64,000 nucleotides of DNA from Agarophyton chilense (taxonomy: Eukaryota > Rhodophyta > Florideophyceae > Gracilariales > Gracilariaceae). The stretch is from positions 56,448 through 120,447 of the forward strand of contig JARGXX010000047.1 of the NCBI GenBank assembly GCA_030374765.1. Reading direction: 5' to 3'. Below the pieces are notes generated by a model. The model saw only the letters and a program-made list of their open reading frames with translations. It made no database searches and was not told the DNA's origin. This document shows, in pieces, positions 9,830 through 20,864 of the stretch; positions within the stretch are counted from its first letter, which is position 1; every line of letters starts with the position of its first letter. The position numbers were made by a program, and so were the translations under genes.

Positions 9830-11578
9830 GTGATTCATATCACTGTACCCGCTCCCATGGCCATTCTGGAGGCCCAACTGGATAACCTTGCGATGCTAAC
9901 TCCCGACGAGGACGTCGACTCTTGGGAGGGGACGGTCGCCATCGACGTAGAATTCGAATCCTATAGGCCCCAGGTACTTGATCTCCTCAGGGAACACCAG
10001 GCCATGTGTTTAGGTAGATTGGGCACAATAAGCGCCACTACACACCACATTGACCTTCAGGATGATGCTAATCCACAGTTCCAGCACCCATGCCGCACCG
10101 GCCTTAAGGGTAGGGAAATTGTCGCCGACCGGATGGACAAGATGCGCAAAGCTCAAGTCATTGAGACGGCGCCTCCAAACCAATCCGAAGGGGCAAGTCC
10201 CCTTGTCCTTGTGGCGAAGAAAGATGGCTCCTTCAGGTTCTGTGTCGACTACAGGAAGCTGAACGCAGTAACCAAGAGGGATTCATACCCGATACCCCGC
10301 ATGGACGCCTGTCTGGATTCTTTAGGCGAAGCTGTCGTATTTACCACACTGAACGCTAACTCTGGATACAGGCAAATCTCTATGGCCGAAGACGCGAGAG
10401 CGCTGACAACCTTTACCACCCATGAAGGTCTGTTCAGATTTACTCGCATGCTCTTTGGTTTGAAGAATGCACCAGTCACGTTCCAACGGGTAATGGACAT
10501 TATACTGTCCAGAGTCAAATGGAAGGTCGCCCTGATCTATTTGGATGACGTTTTAATCTTCTCACGGACCGTAAAGGAACACTTTCGCCACGTGAAGAAG
10601 GTGCTAACAATCCTACAGGACGCTGGAGTAACACTGAAGCTCCACAAATGCGCTTTCTTCCAGGCCCCGGTGGACTATCTCGGTCACGTCGTCCTCCCAG
10701 GAAATCTAAAGGTGGCTACACGGACAACAAATGCGATTCGCCAGACCAAGCCTCGTAGGACCCACACGGAACTACGATCCTTCGTGGGCTTGTGCAACGT
10801 TTACCGACGGTTCGTCGAAGGGTTTGCCAAGATCTCGGCCCCTCTAAAAGCGATGCTGAAGAAGGGAACACCTTCGGAGTTCGAAGCCCTTACGGACGAC
10901 CAGTACGAAGCATTTCAGACCCTAAAGGACAAATTGCTGAACCCACCCATATTGGCCCTACCAAAGCACAATAGGCCTTTCGTCCTGGACAAAGATGCCT
11001 CTGATGTCCAAGTGGGTCGTGCACTGCTACAGGAACAGGAGTCACCGAAGGACTATCGACCTATTGGCTACTGAAGCAGAACGCTCCCCAGCGCGGAGCA
11101 AAAGGACAGTACTACCTAAAAGGAATGTCTAGCCAACGTATGGTCTGTATTGACATTCCGTCCTTACGTCGAAGGACCCAGGTTTATCATTAGAACAGAC
11201 CATGATTCACTCCGCTGGCTACTCAATATGACCGATGCATCGAGTCGCCTCGCTAGGTGCCGCCTCAGGCTGTCAGAATAGGACTACGAGATAACCTATA
11301 GGCCAGGCATCAAGCACCAGGCAGCAGATGCCCTGTCGCCAATCATCACCGACGGAACTGATGACACCCCATTGGACGATCTAATTCCTATCCCCTTTAC
11401 AGATGATGGACCTCAGAACTACACGGAAAGAGATGACCTTATGGGTAAGGTTCCATCGGAGGATCCTGAAGTAAAGAAGAACGAAGTATACTTATTGGAC
11501 TGGGAAACAGTACCGTCCAATTCTGCACCACCTCAGCTTAATGCGATAGCCCCGGAGGAAAAAGAACTCCCCCGATAG
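9830..11578 (+). pseudogene. gypsy-2 reverse transcriptase and RNase H
   Basis: A long open stretch to a TGA at 11072-11074 covers the whole RT: SPLVLVAKKDGSFRFCVDYR, FTTLNANSGYRQI (the usual LD is LN here), LFGLKNAPVTFQRVMD and YLDD at 10538-10549. RNase H follows (FVLDKDASDVQVG), then continues past two more stops as IIRTDHDSLRWLLNM and ITYRPGIKHQAADALS to about 11350. The tail to 11578 is an open spacer. RT would copy element RNA into cDNA; RNase H removes the template. Confidence 0.9.
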
Positions 11579-13367
11579 CTATTGGGGAACTCTTACAGGC
11601 GCAGGTCGAAGACGAGTACTGCAAGGAAACAGCCCAATTTGTAGGAACCCCAGGATGCCTATTCGACTATGACCGATTGGGACTACTATGTCGCCGCTCA
11701 ACGCTGGATGGCGCACTCCAACGGGTACTACCAACTTTGCTAAGGGCGCGATTCCTATACCTCGTCCATTTCCCCTGCTTGGCTGGCCACTCTGGAGGCC
11801 GACGAATTTACCACACCCTAAGGAAGTTCTTCTACCGGCCACTAATGGCGCAGGGCCTATGGCAAACCGCACGGAACTGTGCATCTTGCGCACAGATCCG
11901 AGGGTTACGCGCCAACCATCAGGCCAAACTGAAGCTCTTCCCCGCCGCAGGTCCAATGGAATTTGTCGCAATGGATATACTTGGGCATTTGCCTAAGTCG
12001 TCCCATGGGAAACGGTTTGTTTTGGTTATAACCGATAGGTTTACCAAACTTACCCGAGTCCTACCCCTAGGAAAGACAACGGCCACAGATGTCGCCACGG
12101 ACTTCTTGTCTCACTGGGTATATCGATATGGCATTTCACTCTACCTCCTTACGGATAACGGCAGCCAGTTCATATCCAAATTCTTCTCGCATGTTTGTGC
12201 TACCTAAGGTATCAAACATGTGACCACCACGGCGTACCACCCACAAACCAATGGCCAAGCCGAACGCTTCAACCGCACCCTCTGAACCGATTGGCACACT
12301 ACGTATCGGAGCACTAATTGGACTTGGCCGAATATGTTGGGCCACTGGTTTATGCCTACAACACGCAGGTGCACGATTCTACAGGGACAACGCCTTTCGT
12401 CTTAACGCTCACGAGAGCGCCGCCGCCGATAGCTGTTGACCTTCAGGAGTCTATCATACCCCAGGACATAACTGATGGGATGACTCCTGCCCAGGCGAGG
12501 CGCTACTCGTTCCAACGCATTGACCGCATTCTCTAATCGGCCAGAACTGTACTAACCAAAGCCCAACAGCCCTACAAGTCCAACTTCGACAAAGCCGTTT
12601 GGGATACACCGACCTTTGGGAAAGGAGATCTGGTTTACCTGGATCGGCCACCGAAGGACAGTGAGGAACTCGAGGACACTACGCAGAAGCTCTTACCCCG
12701 CTCTACGGGACCATACAAATTCCTTAAGGCCAAGGATCACACCATCACTTTACTCATTGACGGCCTACAGGACACCGTGTCTATTGACCGCGTGACACGA
12801 GCTCCCAGTTCCCCCGGACCACGAACGTCCCAGCCCCCTGGCCCAACGGAAGCACCACGACCTCAGGTCGACACTCAAGTCTCCACACCCCCTAAGGCAG
12901 TTCCCGAGGACTCGACTAGCCCCACGGACACAATGGTCAATGCCAACTACTATGACCCATCGCTCCCAACCGACTCCGATGGATTCGCCCCTCTGAACCA
13001 CACTCTCCTTCCGGACGATGAACACAAAACGGAATATGTGATTGAGCGCATCATATCCGCCGGTATGGGAGAAGACGGAACTATGCACTATCGCGTCCGT
13101 TTGTTCGGCTACACACCTGAGGAAGATACTTGGCAAGAGACTCAAACGATTCCGGCTAGTTTTATCGCCCGCTATTGGCGCAGAATCAGCCACTTAGAGC
13201 GCAACCTTCAGGAGGGGGCAATCATTGGCCCGAATAATCCAACCATTGGCCCGAATAATCCCAAAACGACTCCCAAACCGCCTCCCGACACGACTGTTCC
13301 CCGGAGCACGACGGTTCGTCGTAGCTCCCGCATCAGGGAACAAAGTCAGTCCCTGGGAGACACCTGA
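11579..13367 (+). pseudogene. gypsy-2 integrase with GPY motif and chromodomain
   Basis: Zinc-binding region HFPCLAGHSGG...CASC, catalytic core with MDILGHL (first Asp), LLTDNGSQF (second Asp) and TNGQAERFNRTL (Glu). A TAA interrupts near 12207 and a frame change follows the Glu; the downstream frame (from about 12318) gives AYNTQVHDSTGTTPF, RSTGPYKFLKAKDH (GPY/F module) and a chromodomain at about 13030-13190 (EYVIERIISAG, YRVRLFGYTPEEDTWQ). Chromodomains of this type bind methylated histones and steer integration to heterochromatin in known chromoviruses. The protein ends at 13367; 13368-13549 shows nothing. Confidence 0.88.
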
Positions 13368-13549
13368 GAAAGACACGGGACGCTCTCGAGATGGAACGCC
13401 GGCCCAGGGCACGCACATTTGAGATACAAGAAAGACCTTGGGAAAGCACAAGCACTACTTTATTTAACTTACTCGAGTGACTAACAGAAACCTAACAGCC
13501 CTCGGAATGACCTCAAGATTCGCGGAAGCGCTTCAAACACCAACAGGAC

Positions 13550-15658
13550 TCACTGGGGGCGGCGCAAGAATAACTCCGTCGTTTTCATGGAACCTGCAAC
13601 AGCGAAACCGGGATTAGGGTCACCCGAAGAGCCCACTGCACCATCCAAACCGGCCCCAGCGAGCCAAGCACGCTTTTTCGGCGGGTATTCTCCTGAGGAA
13701 CTATTGTAGCCGCCGGAAACCTTCCGGTCACTCAAATTGAGACCATATCGGGCATCCAATTCGGCAATAACGCTCTGGGACATCGCATGCGTATTCTGCT
13801 GCAGGATATTGACCATGGCGGTATTCAGATCCTGACCCTGTTGGACAACCGCGGCGTAGCGAGCCAAGCGACGCGCCCAGGAGCATGCTTCCCTCAGGAC
13901 TGTTGAAATGTCCATCGAGGCCGTGATACCAACGGTACGGCAGAAATGACGGAGATCCGCGGCGGCAGCCGTGACCGAAGCGGGAAAGTGGACCAACGGA
14001 GAGGACGGAGCGATGTCGACGCCCCCAGTGGACGTCTGAGCAAGTGCCTCGCCTACAGGACTTTCGGTTTCGACAGTAACCTCACCAGGAGGAATAGTCA
14101 CTTGGGCGACGGGGGGCTCATATGAGAGCTCATCCTGAGGAGCAGAGCCAGGAGGAGCCAGAGGAAGGGAAGCAGTCGGCAAAATCACAGCTGACTCGAC
14201 CGGAGGATGAACACCCTTCACGGGTAGGACGAGGGGATCTTGACCGAAGGATTCTGCGTCGGACATACCAGCAGGAACCATCGGCGTGGCTTCCACATCA
14301 GGCTCGAAGCACAGAGGATCCAAACCAATGGCCCTCGGATAATAGTCGGGCACATGACGCCTCGGAAATTACGATGGTTGATTCCTCAAAGACTTGGCAG
14401 GATAGGCACGAGCGTCGTCCCGATCCTGAGGATGCAGCGGAATCGGCGTGAATGAGTCGGTATCCCAGTCATACCAAAAGAACCCGGGAGCCTTGCCCCA
14501 CTCCACCTCTAGGATATGATCCAAAAGGGCCTCGGTCTCCTCGACGTTGAACTGGGTTTCACGGATGATGTTTAGTATGCCCAGTTTTCCTAGGAAACGG
14601 ATCATGATGTCCGGGAGCGGGATTAGGCGAGCTCGAGGACCGGGTATGTTCTCATCGTACCACACTTTCCCATCCTCCGAACGGACATTACCACGGATTC
14701 CGTATTTCGCGGTATCCCGAAAGGCCGTAAGAAACATCACGCCGAACTCGACGAAGAGCACCTGCCAGGACAGCCAGGACCTTCGGTCATGGTCAGCGCT
14801 CATGAGTTGGGACGAGTGGTACGCCACCACGGACGGCTTGGGAACCAGAAGGAGTGGCGAGAAACGCCAATACAAGGCCCATTGGTTCTCATCCTCCTGG
14901 GACAGGGAAAGGTACAACGGAATGCGTTTGTCGGCGCAAATGTCGTGGAACTGTACTTGGTGCAAACAAAAGAAGAACCCCGAGGATTGACGCAGAAGAC
15001 CATCGGGCTCGTGAATCTCATTCCAATAGACCCGGTTGGACATCCAGAATAAGTGGTCGTACGTTGGCCGGAAGCACATAAGCACCAAGAGGTTGTGACC
15101 AGCCGGAGGAGAGCGCACATGAGGTTAGATGAAGTCGGTGTATAGGTCCGAAAAGAGTTTGTTCACCCTTAACTGGTAGTCGGCTTTTTCCTCGCAGCGG
15201 ACGTACGGAATGTCCGCTTGGATTAGGGTGCGACATCGAGTCGCCGAACGCGGATCCACAGGACAATGCAACCATCGGTTATGCCACGAGACGCTGCGCG
15301 CGTTCTTGCTGCCCCTCCGGAACTCGGGTATCTTGGAAAACCTTCGGGCGTCGAGAGACATGTGGCAAAACCTTTGGTATTATTCCACTGAGGACGGAAG
15401 AATGGCATGACGCACTGCCCGCGGGTTTCTTCCGATGGTATGGTCATAGCGATCCCCCGGACGCTCGTAGGCTACTTGGTATCCCGAGGAGCTACCCGCT
15501 GGGTTGTTTGAGGTCATGGTACGGCTAGTCCCAGGGTGGTCCGCCGGGAAATAGATGGGAGAGAAGGTGGAGGCGACATAGTCCAAAGGAAGTACGGCGT
15601 ATCCGGCGGGCTTATAAGGTGATTTCGGCATCGCGCACAACCAATGGAAAGGTACCAC
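13550..15658 (-). pseudogene. Antisense gene (aORF) of gypsy-2, about 703 codons
   Basis: Not recognised by family. One minus-strand frame runs 2.1 kb with only three stops (15380-15382, 15125-15127, 14369-14371). The likely Met is at 15631 (MPKSPYKPAGY). Features: a Ser/Thr/Gly-rich N-terminus, YQVAYERPGDRYDHT, HMSLDARRFSKIPEF, RWLHCPVDPRS.TRCRTL, CFRPTYDHLFW, GFFFCLHQVQFHD, an acidic Pro-rich middle (near 14353-14000) and a helical C-terminal part. The same protein is encoded at 49902-50592 next to a related LTR, also antisense, with many synonymous differences. It lies between the chromodomain and 3' LTR, like extra antisense ORFs described in some plant gypsy lineages, but no similarity to those is claimed. 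The stretch 15659-16042 is the leader between this gene and the LTR. Confidence 0.75.
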
Positions 15659-16042
15659 GAGAAAGAGACGAAGTAACGTAGTTGACCCGAACGGACTGAC
15701 AGGCGTGAAAGACGGTGGACGAAGCGCGGAGGATCGCCAAGGGAAGACCGGAGACGAAGGAAGAACCCAATGGACCGTCTCGGCAACGCCACGCGAGGAA
15801 TACGCTGGCGATGCACCTATGGCCAGCGCTCACGGCGCGTGACAGTTTCAATCCTTAGGCAAATTAATTGCCCTTCGGCGCCAATGGTCAGCTCACGCGT
15901 CCCCGTATCCCCGCACGTGGTGCCGACGCGACGTACCGTCGCACCCAATGGTATCGGGAGCAATGAAGTGCACACATCACCTGGAGCAGTTATGAAACCA
16001 TCTGGACTTCGCCGTGACGGTCGAATCCTAAGGAGGTAGATA

Positions 16043-16488
16043 TGTGAAGAAGCGATAATAACGGTTGAGCCTGGTAAGCCGCCAGGCCCTGAAGGATCTT
16101 GCAGATGACACGTGTACAGGTCGACCTCAAGTGGACTCGTGTAGATTATTATTTTAATTTAATTAGTGTAATAGATTAGAACTACAGTGCCAGGGAGATC
16201 TCCGCGCCTCGCAAGACAATTTACTTGGCTCTAGTGACGCTTCTCCCTTAAAGTACGGTAGGCACCGTCAGGATACTAAATAACCTCCTTTGGTATATAT
16301 GTTCCACCCTTTGGTATTCAAGCCATCTTTTCCGTAGCTCCAACCTGTAGGACTACGCAGTAAATGCCAGACCATTGCACCAAGTACTCTGAGAGTGCCG
16401 CCGTCGAGGATTCGAACCTTAGAACCCGCTCTTCCACGCTACTATCGGTCGAGACCCGTACGCTGCCTTAACCCGTCATTGCGTTACA
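16043..16488 (+). repeat. gypsy-2 3' LTR
   Basis: 446 bp, same ends as 6234-6680, preceded by a purine-rich tract. TATA-like TATATAT at about 16295. The minus-strand tRNA-like T-arm (16406-16420) is kept with one stem change. Confidence 0.9.
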
Positions 16489-17155
16489 ACCTACAGCACA
16501 AATATCCCATCTTCGAGTCTGGCACATCATGGAACAATTGACTACTTTTCGCAGGCTGAAAAAGCTGGGTACTGTAATCACATAACCTCGCCCTGCTGAC
16601 AAGTACGACTACGAGCTGAGCTTGCTTGTATTTTTTTTAGATGCCTCTCGCATTGAGGACGTCGGTCAACTCGGCGTTTTAACTGGTTTGCTTGTTGGTG
16701 CCATGAAAAAAGAAGCTATCTACCACGTTACGTCATGGATCTCTCACAAGGACAAGCGATCTGTGAAGAGCGTACCTGCGGCTGAGGTATTCGCTGCAGA
16801 TGGAAAGATCTATGAAGGAAAGAACGTGCGCAGCGCCTACACTGAGCTGCTGAAAGTCAAGGTCAAGCTCCGCATTCTGGTGGACTGCAAAGATGTGTTT
16901 ACGTCTATTTCGACGCAGAGGAATTCTGTGGAAAAGTCGAAAAGGGGTGACGAATGCAGCATTCGGTTTGAATTCGAGACTGGCAGCGTTGAGTCCATCT
17001 CGTGGATCCCAGATTCCGTAAACCTCGCTGACGCTCTGAACAAGAAGGATTGCTGCCTAAGCGAAGCGATGCTGCTCACTCTCTATTCTGGTCGACTGGG
17101 TATTGACTTCGAGGCTGTCGCCGAGACGAAGAGCTCTGAGAAGCACCTCGGTTAG
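16489..17155 (+). pseudogene. copia-1 RNase H relic
   Basis: The copia frame resumes directly after gypsy-2: IMEQLTTFRRLKKLG, then an open frame of 177 codons from 16622 with FFLDASRIEDV, SWISHKDKRSVKSVPAAEV, ILVDCKDVF and ISWIPDSVNLADALNKKD, the RNase H and C-terminal landmarks of copia Pol. A TAG at 17153-17155 ends it, followed by a purine-rich tract and the 3' LTR. A TAA near 16584 breaks the linker. Confidence 0.85.
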
Positions 17156-17171
17156 CAAGAAAGAAGATTGA

Positions 17172-17401
17172 TATGAATGTCGACAGCTAGTGACAGGACG
17201 CCATGTAATGCGCACGCGAGCACTCACGTGCTCTGACGCCCGTCCCAACTGGCATTCGTAGTTAGTGCATTTACATGAGCAATAACTATTGTCTACATAA
17301 ACACAGCAAGATGACTCAGCAGGTCATCCGACTACACGGACGCCGGCGCACCCGAGTTGTCTAAAAAACATAGCTACAGTTGTTACCCCGCTCAATACTT
17401 A
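17172..17401 (+). repeat. copia-1 3' LTR
   Basis: 230 bp, about 95% identical by eye to the 5' LTR, followed by the target duplication GTGCG at 17402-17406. Confidence 0.9.
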
Positions 17402-17634
17402 GTGCGCTAGGCGCAAATGCGGAGCGGCATCATGGAGCAAGCGCGCAATTTCTGTCCAAGCAACATGACGGACGGCGTGGTGCTGACGGTCGAGTTGACG
17501 AAGGGCGGGCGCGTTCGAATCGCTCAGCAGGAGGATGGTCTTCAGAGAGGGTAAGTCGGCGACGGCACTTGGCGGCGGTCTCCGACAACGCAAGCAGAGA
17601 GCGGCGCTTCTTCTCGTCGGGGCAACGGAGTGGG
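17402..17634 (-). pseudogene. HEAT-like fragment, N-terminal part
   Basis: The minus strand encodes PSLKTILLLSDSNAP, then AVRHVAWTEIARLLHD and ends RLAH at the copia-1 junction; it continues as AILSALL at 2232. It abuts RBR at about 17634, where the RBR frame reads GRLGPT before switching to HEAT sequence. Only two bases (AC) appear common to both ends of the HEAT insert, so no clear transposition signature is visible. Confidence 0.72.
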
Positions 17635-19667
17635 GCCAAGTCTTCCTAACAACTTTCCTATTCTAGTGCTTGCCAGGGTACACATCTTTTCAAAAAAGAA
17701 CTCAAGAACTCTTGCTCTGGCTTCAACATCTCCGTACAGTCGTTCCGGACGCCCCATTTCTTTCAACCTTAGTGTGATCATCGCCTTTGTTTCTATACGT
17801 TGTCCTTCTTCGATCTTCTGCTTTTGCGGCGTAATCGGGGATTTTTCTACACTTTCTGGCTGTTCATTATGTTCTGGTGACTGATCGGACATCTGTGTGT
17901 TCACCAACACTCGCTTTGTCAAATTTCTCTTTTGGTTAGAACGGGTTCTTCTCATCTTGCGTACAAAGGAAATCTCGACTATATGCTTGAAGAACTCGTA
18001 CCAGAGGCGAGTCATGTCTCCATGCCATCCATTCTAGAATACGAGCGTCACAGCTATTCGAATGATTAACCAAGCGATGTGGCATCTGTGGTACAAGGGT
18101 ATAGAATGTTTACAGCGCCTCGTAAGCTCAAAGGGTGATACATTGAACGCACGATAGGCAACTGTGAAAACGTGAAGATCCCTTCTACCCTAGGCATAGA
18201 CAGCGGTATCCCACGCGAAAGTGAGAAAGCTTTTGTGTAGGATGTAGTTGTGAAGTACATTGCTATTAAACTTTTCAGGCTGTTTGCGTAGCCGACGAAG
18301 TTCCTTCTCGAGAATACCTTCGATGGTTGAGAAACAGATAGCCAGAGCTTCACGTTTGTACCGGAAATTATTCAGATCCGTAATCACGTCACAAGGCATC
18401 AGAGTACCGTCTGCCAACATCAATGATAGCGTATAATGGGCGACCACCCCCAGTGACCCTTCTCAGATCGTGCGATATAGCCACACTTTCTGGCGGGCAT
18501 GTGAGACACGTTTCGCTTCGAGTTTCTGGTCGTTTCTGCTTCAGCTCACTGATCCATGTTGCAGATCGATTGTTGTCAGTGCCGGGAGTGAGAGCAATGT
18601 TTGATGATGGAGGTATAGGAGGCACGATGGTCGTACAGTGCGGCGTAACGACAGCTACTGTGGCCAGTGCCTCCAATGCATCAGGGTGAGTGGACAGATA
18701 GCGTGAGAAGCGATCCTGGAATGACAGTGGCGAATGCATGGCAGATTGAGTGCGCGTGCGACGCGGCGTGGGCGGGCGGGCTTATGATGGGGTGACGGCA
18801 AAGTCGGAAGCCTTCCGAAGATTTCGGGGGCGTGGGGTAGGTGCTGCAGACTGGTTTTCGCCGTCCATACGACGTTTGCGATTGAGAGGTGTGGAAGGCT
18901 GTGATGAGGCTTTAGGCGTTGATGGTGCTGCGTTTGTAGTGGGCTGGGCCGGAGATCGTACGGGCACAGACGGGTCCTTGTTGCGTTTGAACGGTGCAGC
19001 GACGGATGGTTGTACTGGGCGGAGGCTTTGCCACGAAGTTGATGTTCCAGCGCATGAAGACTGACGTGGTAAGGGGAGCGAGAGTGGTAAAGCGGCAACG
19101 GCAGTAAGCTGTGGCGCGTGAAGAAAGATACGTTCGTCGCTTACAATACGGTCATCGACAGCGGTGAGTTGTTGTGCATACAATTCATCTATTGACTTGC
19201 CATGGGCATCGATATCATCTTCAGTAGCCTGAAAGAACGATAACCGAGTGAGGATAGCGGGGGGTAGGAGAGTTACAACTGCACGTGGGTGCCGCATGTT
19301 GCGATTGAAAAGGTCCTCGGGGGAGCGTGCGTTGAGTATGAACTCCGGAATGTGATGGACTTGGGCATTGGCGGCGGAGAGTAACTGTGTGATGGGAAGC
19401 TGGGTATCTGATCGGCGCGGTAGGCGACGGAGCGATGTAAAGAACACAGGCAGAGGTGTATAGATTCGGGGACCGGGGCTCGGCGGAGTTGTGGATGGTG
19501 TGCGCCAAATTAGCGATACGGGTGGGAAGGGCGAGGCTTTGAACGAGGAGGTTGATACAATCCGCCGGGGGGGACTGCGCTTGCTGTGGTTGCTTGGGCT
19601 GTTGGTGGTTGTGTTGCGAGTGAGTCTGTATGTGAGAGGGGGCGGGAGAGGGGGCAGAACAGCACAC
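17635..19667 (-). pseudogene. RBR: RBR pseudogene I, N-domain, pocket A and start of pocket B
   Basis: Reading leftwards from 19667: an N-terminal cyclin-like region (CINLLVQSLALPTRIANL, NLYTSACVLY), a frame change near 19440, ITQLLSAANAQVHHIPEFI, LSFFQATEDDIDAHGK and DERIFLHAP (RB N-domain). Then a TAA at 18782-18784, a basic linker, LTPGTDNNRSATWISEL (start of pocket A), a shift at the G-run near 18450, YKREALAICFSTIEGILEKE and LHNYILHKSFLTFAWD (pocket A), a TAG after DTAVYA, ILEWMAWRHDSPL, a further shift, then WYEFFKH and STRIGKLLGRLGPT (start of pocket B). Pocket B continues at 1890. The same breaks occur in RBR copy II, so both derive from an already damaged copy or share unrecognised introns. 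Confidence 0.8.
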
Positions 19668-19826
19668 GTAAACGCTAATTCAGTGTCCCGAGAATACCGG
19701 GAAAATGGAAAGCAGCGCATAAATCACACAACCAGCTGAAGAAGCCATATAGTGCACGTGATGAAGCAAATATGAGTTTGTCTGGCGTTAGTGGAGCCAA
19801 CATGGATGGGAGAACTTTTTGACCGA

Positions 19827-20011
19827 AGGCTACTTTCTTGCATCGTGAGCGCTTGAATGGAAATGGGGCGGCTGCTCCTACAGGTAGACAGCGTTGGGCA
19901 TGAGCACAGGACTTGTCAAGTCGAATTTGAATGTCGGCTCCGAAACAAATTCGGACCACAGCTATTGCTTTTTTGTAGCTCTTGAGACCGCTACCATCAA
20001 AGCTCGGCCGG
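19827..20011 (-). repeat. Inverted fragment of repeat-A tail
   Basis: Reverse complement of about 33119-33303, carrying the coding segment RPSFDGSGLKSYKK...RLDKSCAHAQRCLPVG on the minus strand. It abuts unit A2, so the tail fragment and the next head face each other. The final 48 bp recur before unit A5 (58781-58828). The stretch 19668-19826 shows no recognisable gene. Confidence 0.75.
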
Positions 20012-20864
20012 AGTTTCACATCTGATCACTCGTGTGTTCATAGCTGCAAAAGATACTTTTCGAGCAACGTTATAGTAGTATGTATCGTTTTTGAATGGCA
20101 ACGATACACGTGAGGGCTTTCCAACATGTACCTCTACCCCACTACAGGAGACAAGCCAGTGACCACCACAATCACTTACTGTCAAACTGTGTTGATATCT
20201 CGAATCACTTTGTTTCCTTCGACGACACCAACTGCGGCAACTGCACCCAGAGCAACGCCGAGCGCATTTCGTTCTGCTTGTTCGTGTCATCTGCACCAGC
20301 TTCTGATTTGCATACGCATGTGCGTCTCTTGGAACCCAACGAATGCTGTCGTATGACAGACACCAGCGTCTTGCCATGCGGTCGACATCCATGCTGACAT
20401 GCGCTTTCCCTCCGTTTTGGAACGAATATCAACGGTTGTTCAGTCCGTGATTTTGTTGGAGAGCACAGCTCCTGAAGTTCTTTCTGTTCTGATTTATTGA
20501 CACAAAACTGGTCCAAGATGATTCACACCGCGTTCAAATTTTGGTTTTCACAGAGGATGGAAACCAGTGTGCTCTTTGGCTGCGATGAGAGATGATGCTC
20601 CGTGACGAAAAACTTCGAGTACTTTCGGATACTAGATCGAAGTGAAACGGATCACACTTTTCAGTACTTGGACGCTGGTGTCGCCGGCGAACACCAAGCT
20701 ACCTTGCGTCTTTGCCATCAACGTTGGTCGAGAAATATCGTCCTCTGTGTGTTGAAGCGTTTCTCTCACCGTTCGTTCTGTGTACTTTACATGCGTTTCA
20801 CTCCTTGCGTCTTCCCTCGAAATAAGCAAGGCATCTCACACAACAAATAACCCAATCATTTAAT

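Larger units (their letters stand above)
6234..16488 (+). mobile_element. gypsy-2, chromodomain Ty3/gypsy element (chromovirus)
   Basis: LTRs at 6234-6680 and 16043-16488 start TGTGAAG and end GCGTTACA. Flanks share ACCT (6229-6232 and 16489-16492; the fifth base differs, T versus A). Internal order is gag, protease, RT-RNase H, integrase, GPY motif, chromodomain, then a long antisense gene before the 3' LTR. The sequence after the 5' LTR contains TGGTCTCCCGACTTGG from 6684, a plausible primer-binding site. A purine-rich tract (16029-16042) precedes the 3' LTR. Numerous stops make it inactive. Its LTRs differ at roughly 45-47 sites of about 450. Confidence 0.93.
2233..17401 (+). mobile_element. 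copia-1, Ty1/copia LTR retrotransposon with nested gypsy-2
   Basis: Two 230-bp LTRs (2233-2462 and 17172-17401) differ at about 12 positions by eye, and a 5-bp target duplication GTGCG flanks them (2228-2232, 17402-17406). Domain order in the pol-like relic is gag, protease, integrase, Tudor-like module, reverse transcriptase, RNase H, the copia order. A purine-rich tract precedes the 3' LTR (17156-17171). The body is interrupted at 6234-16488 by gypsy-2 within the RT-RNase H linker. Many stops and frameshifts make it non-functional. A 5' piece (to internal position 3910) is duplicated at 28023-29700. Confidence 0.93.

Noticed and set aside
20605-20850. Short ORF starting TKNFEYFRILDRSETDH in the repeat-A head (also at 177, 25967, 30277, 59416) as a gene
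   Set aside because: An opposite-strand frame is equally open, no family is recognised, and the frame ends differently in each copy. Kept only as part of the head module.
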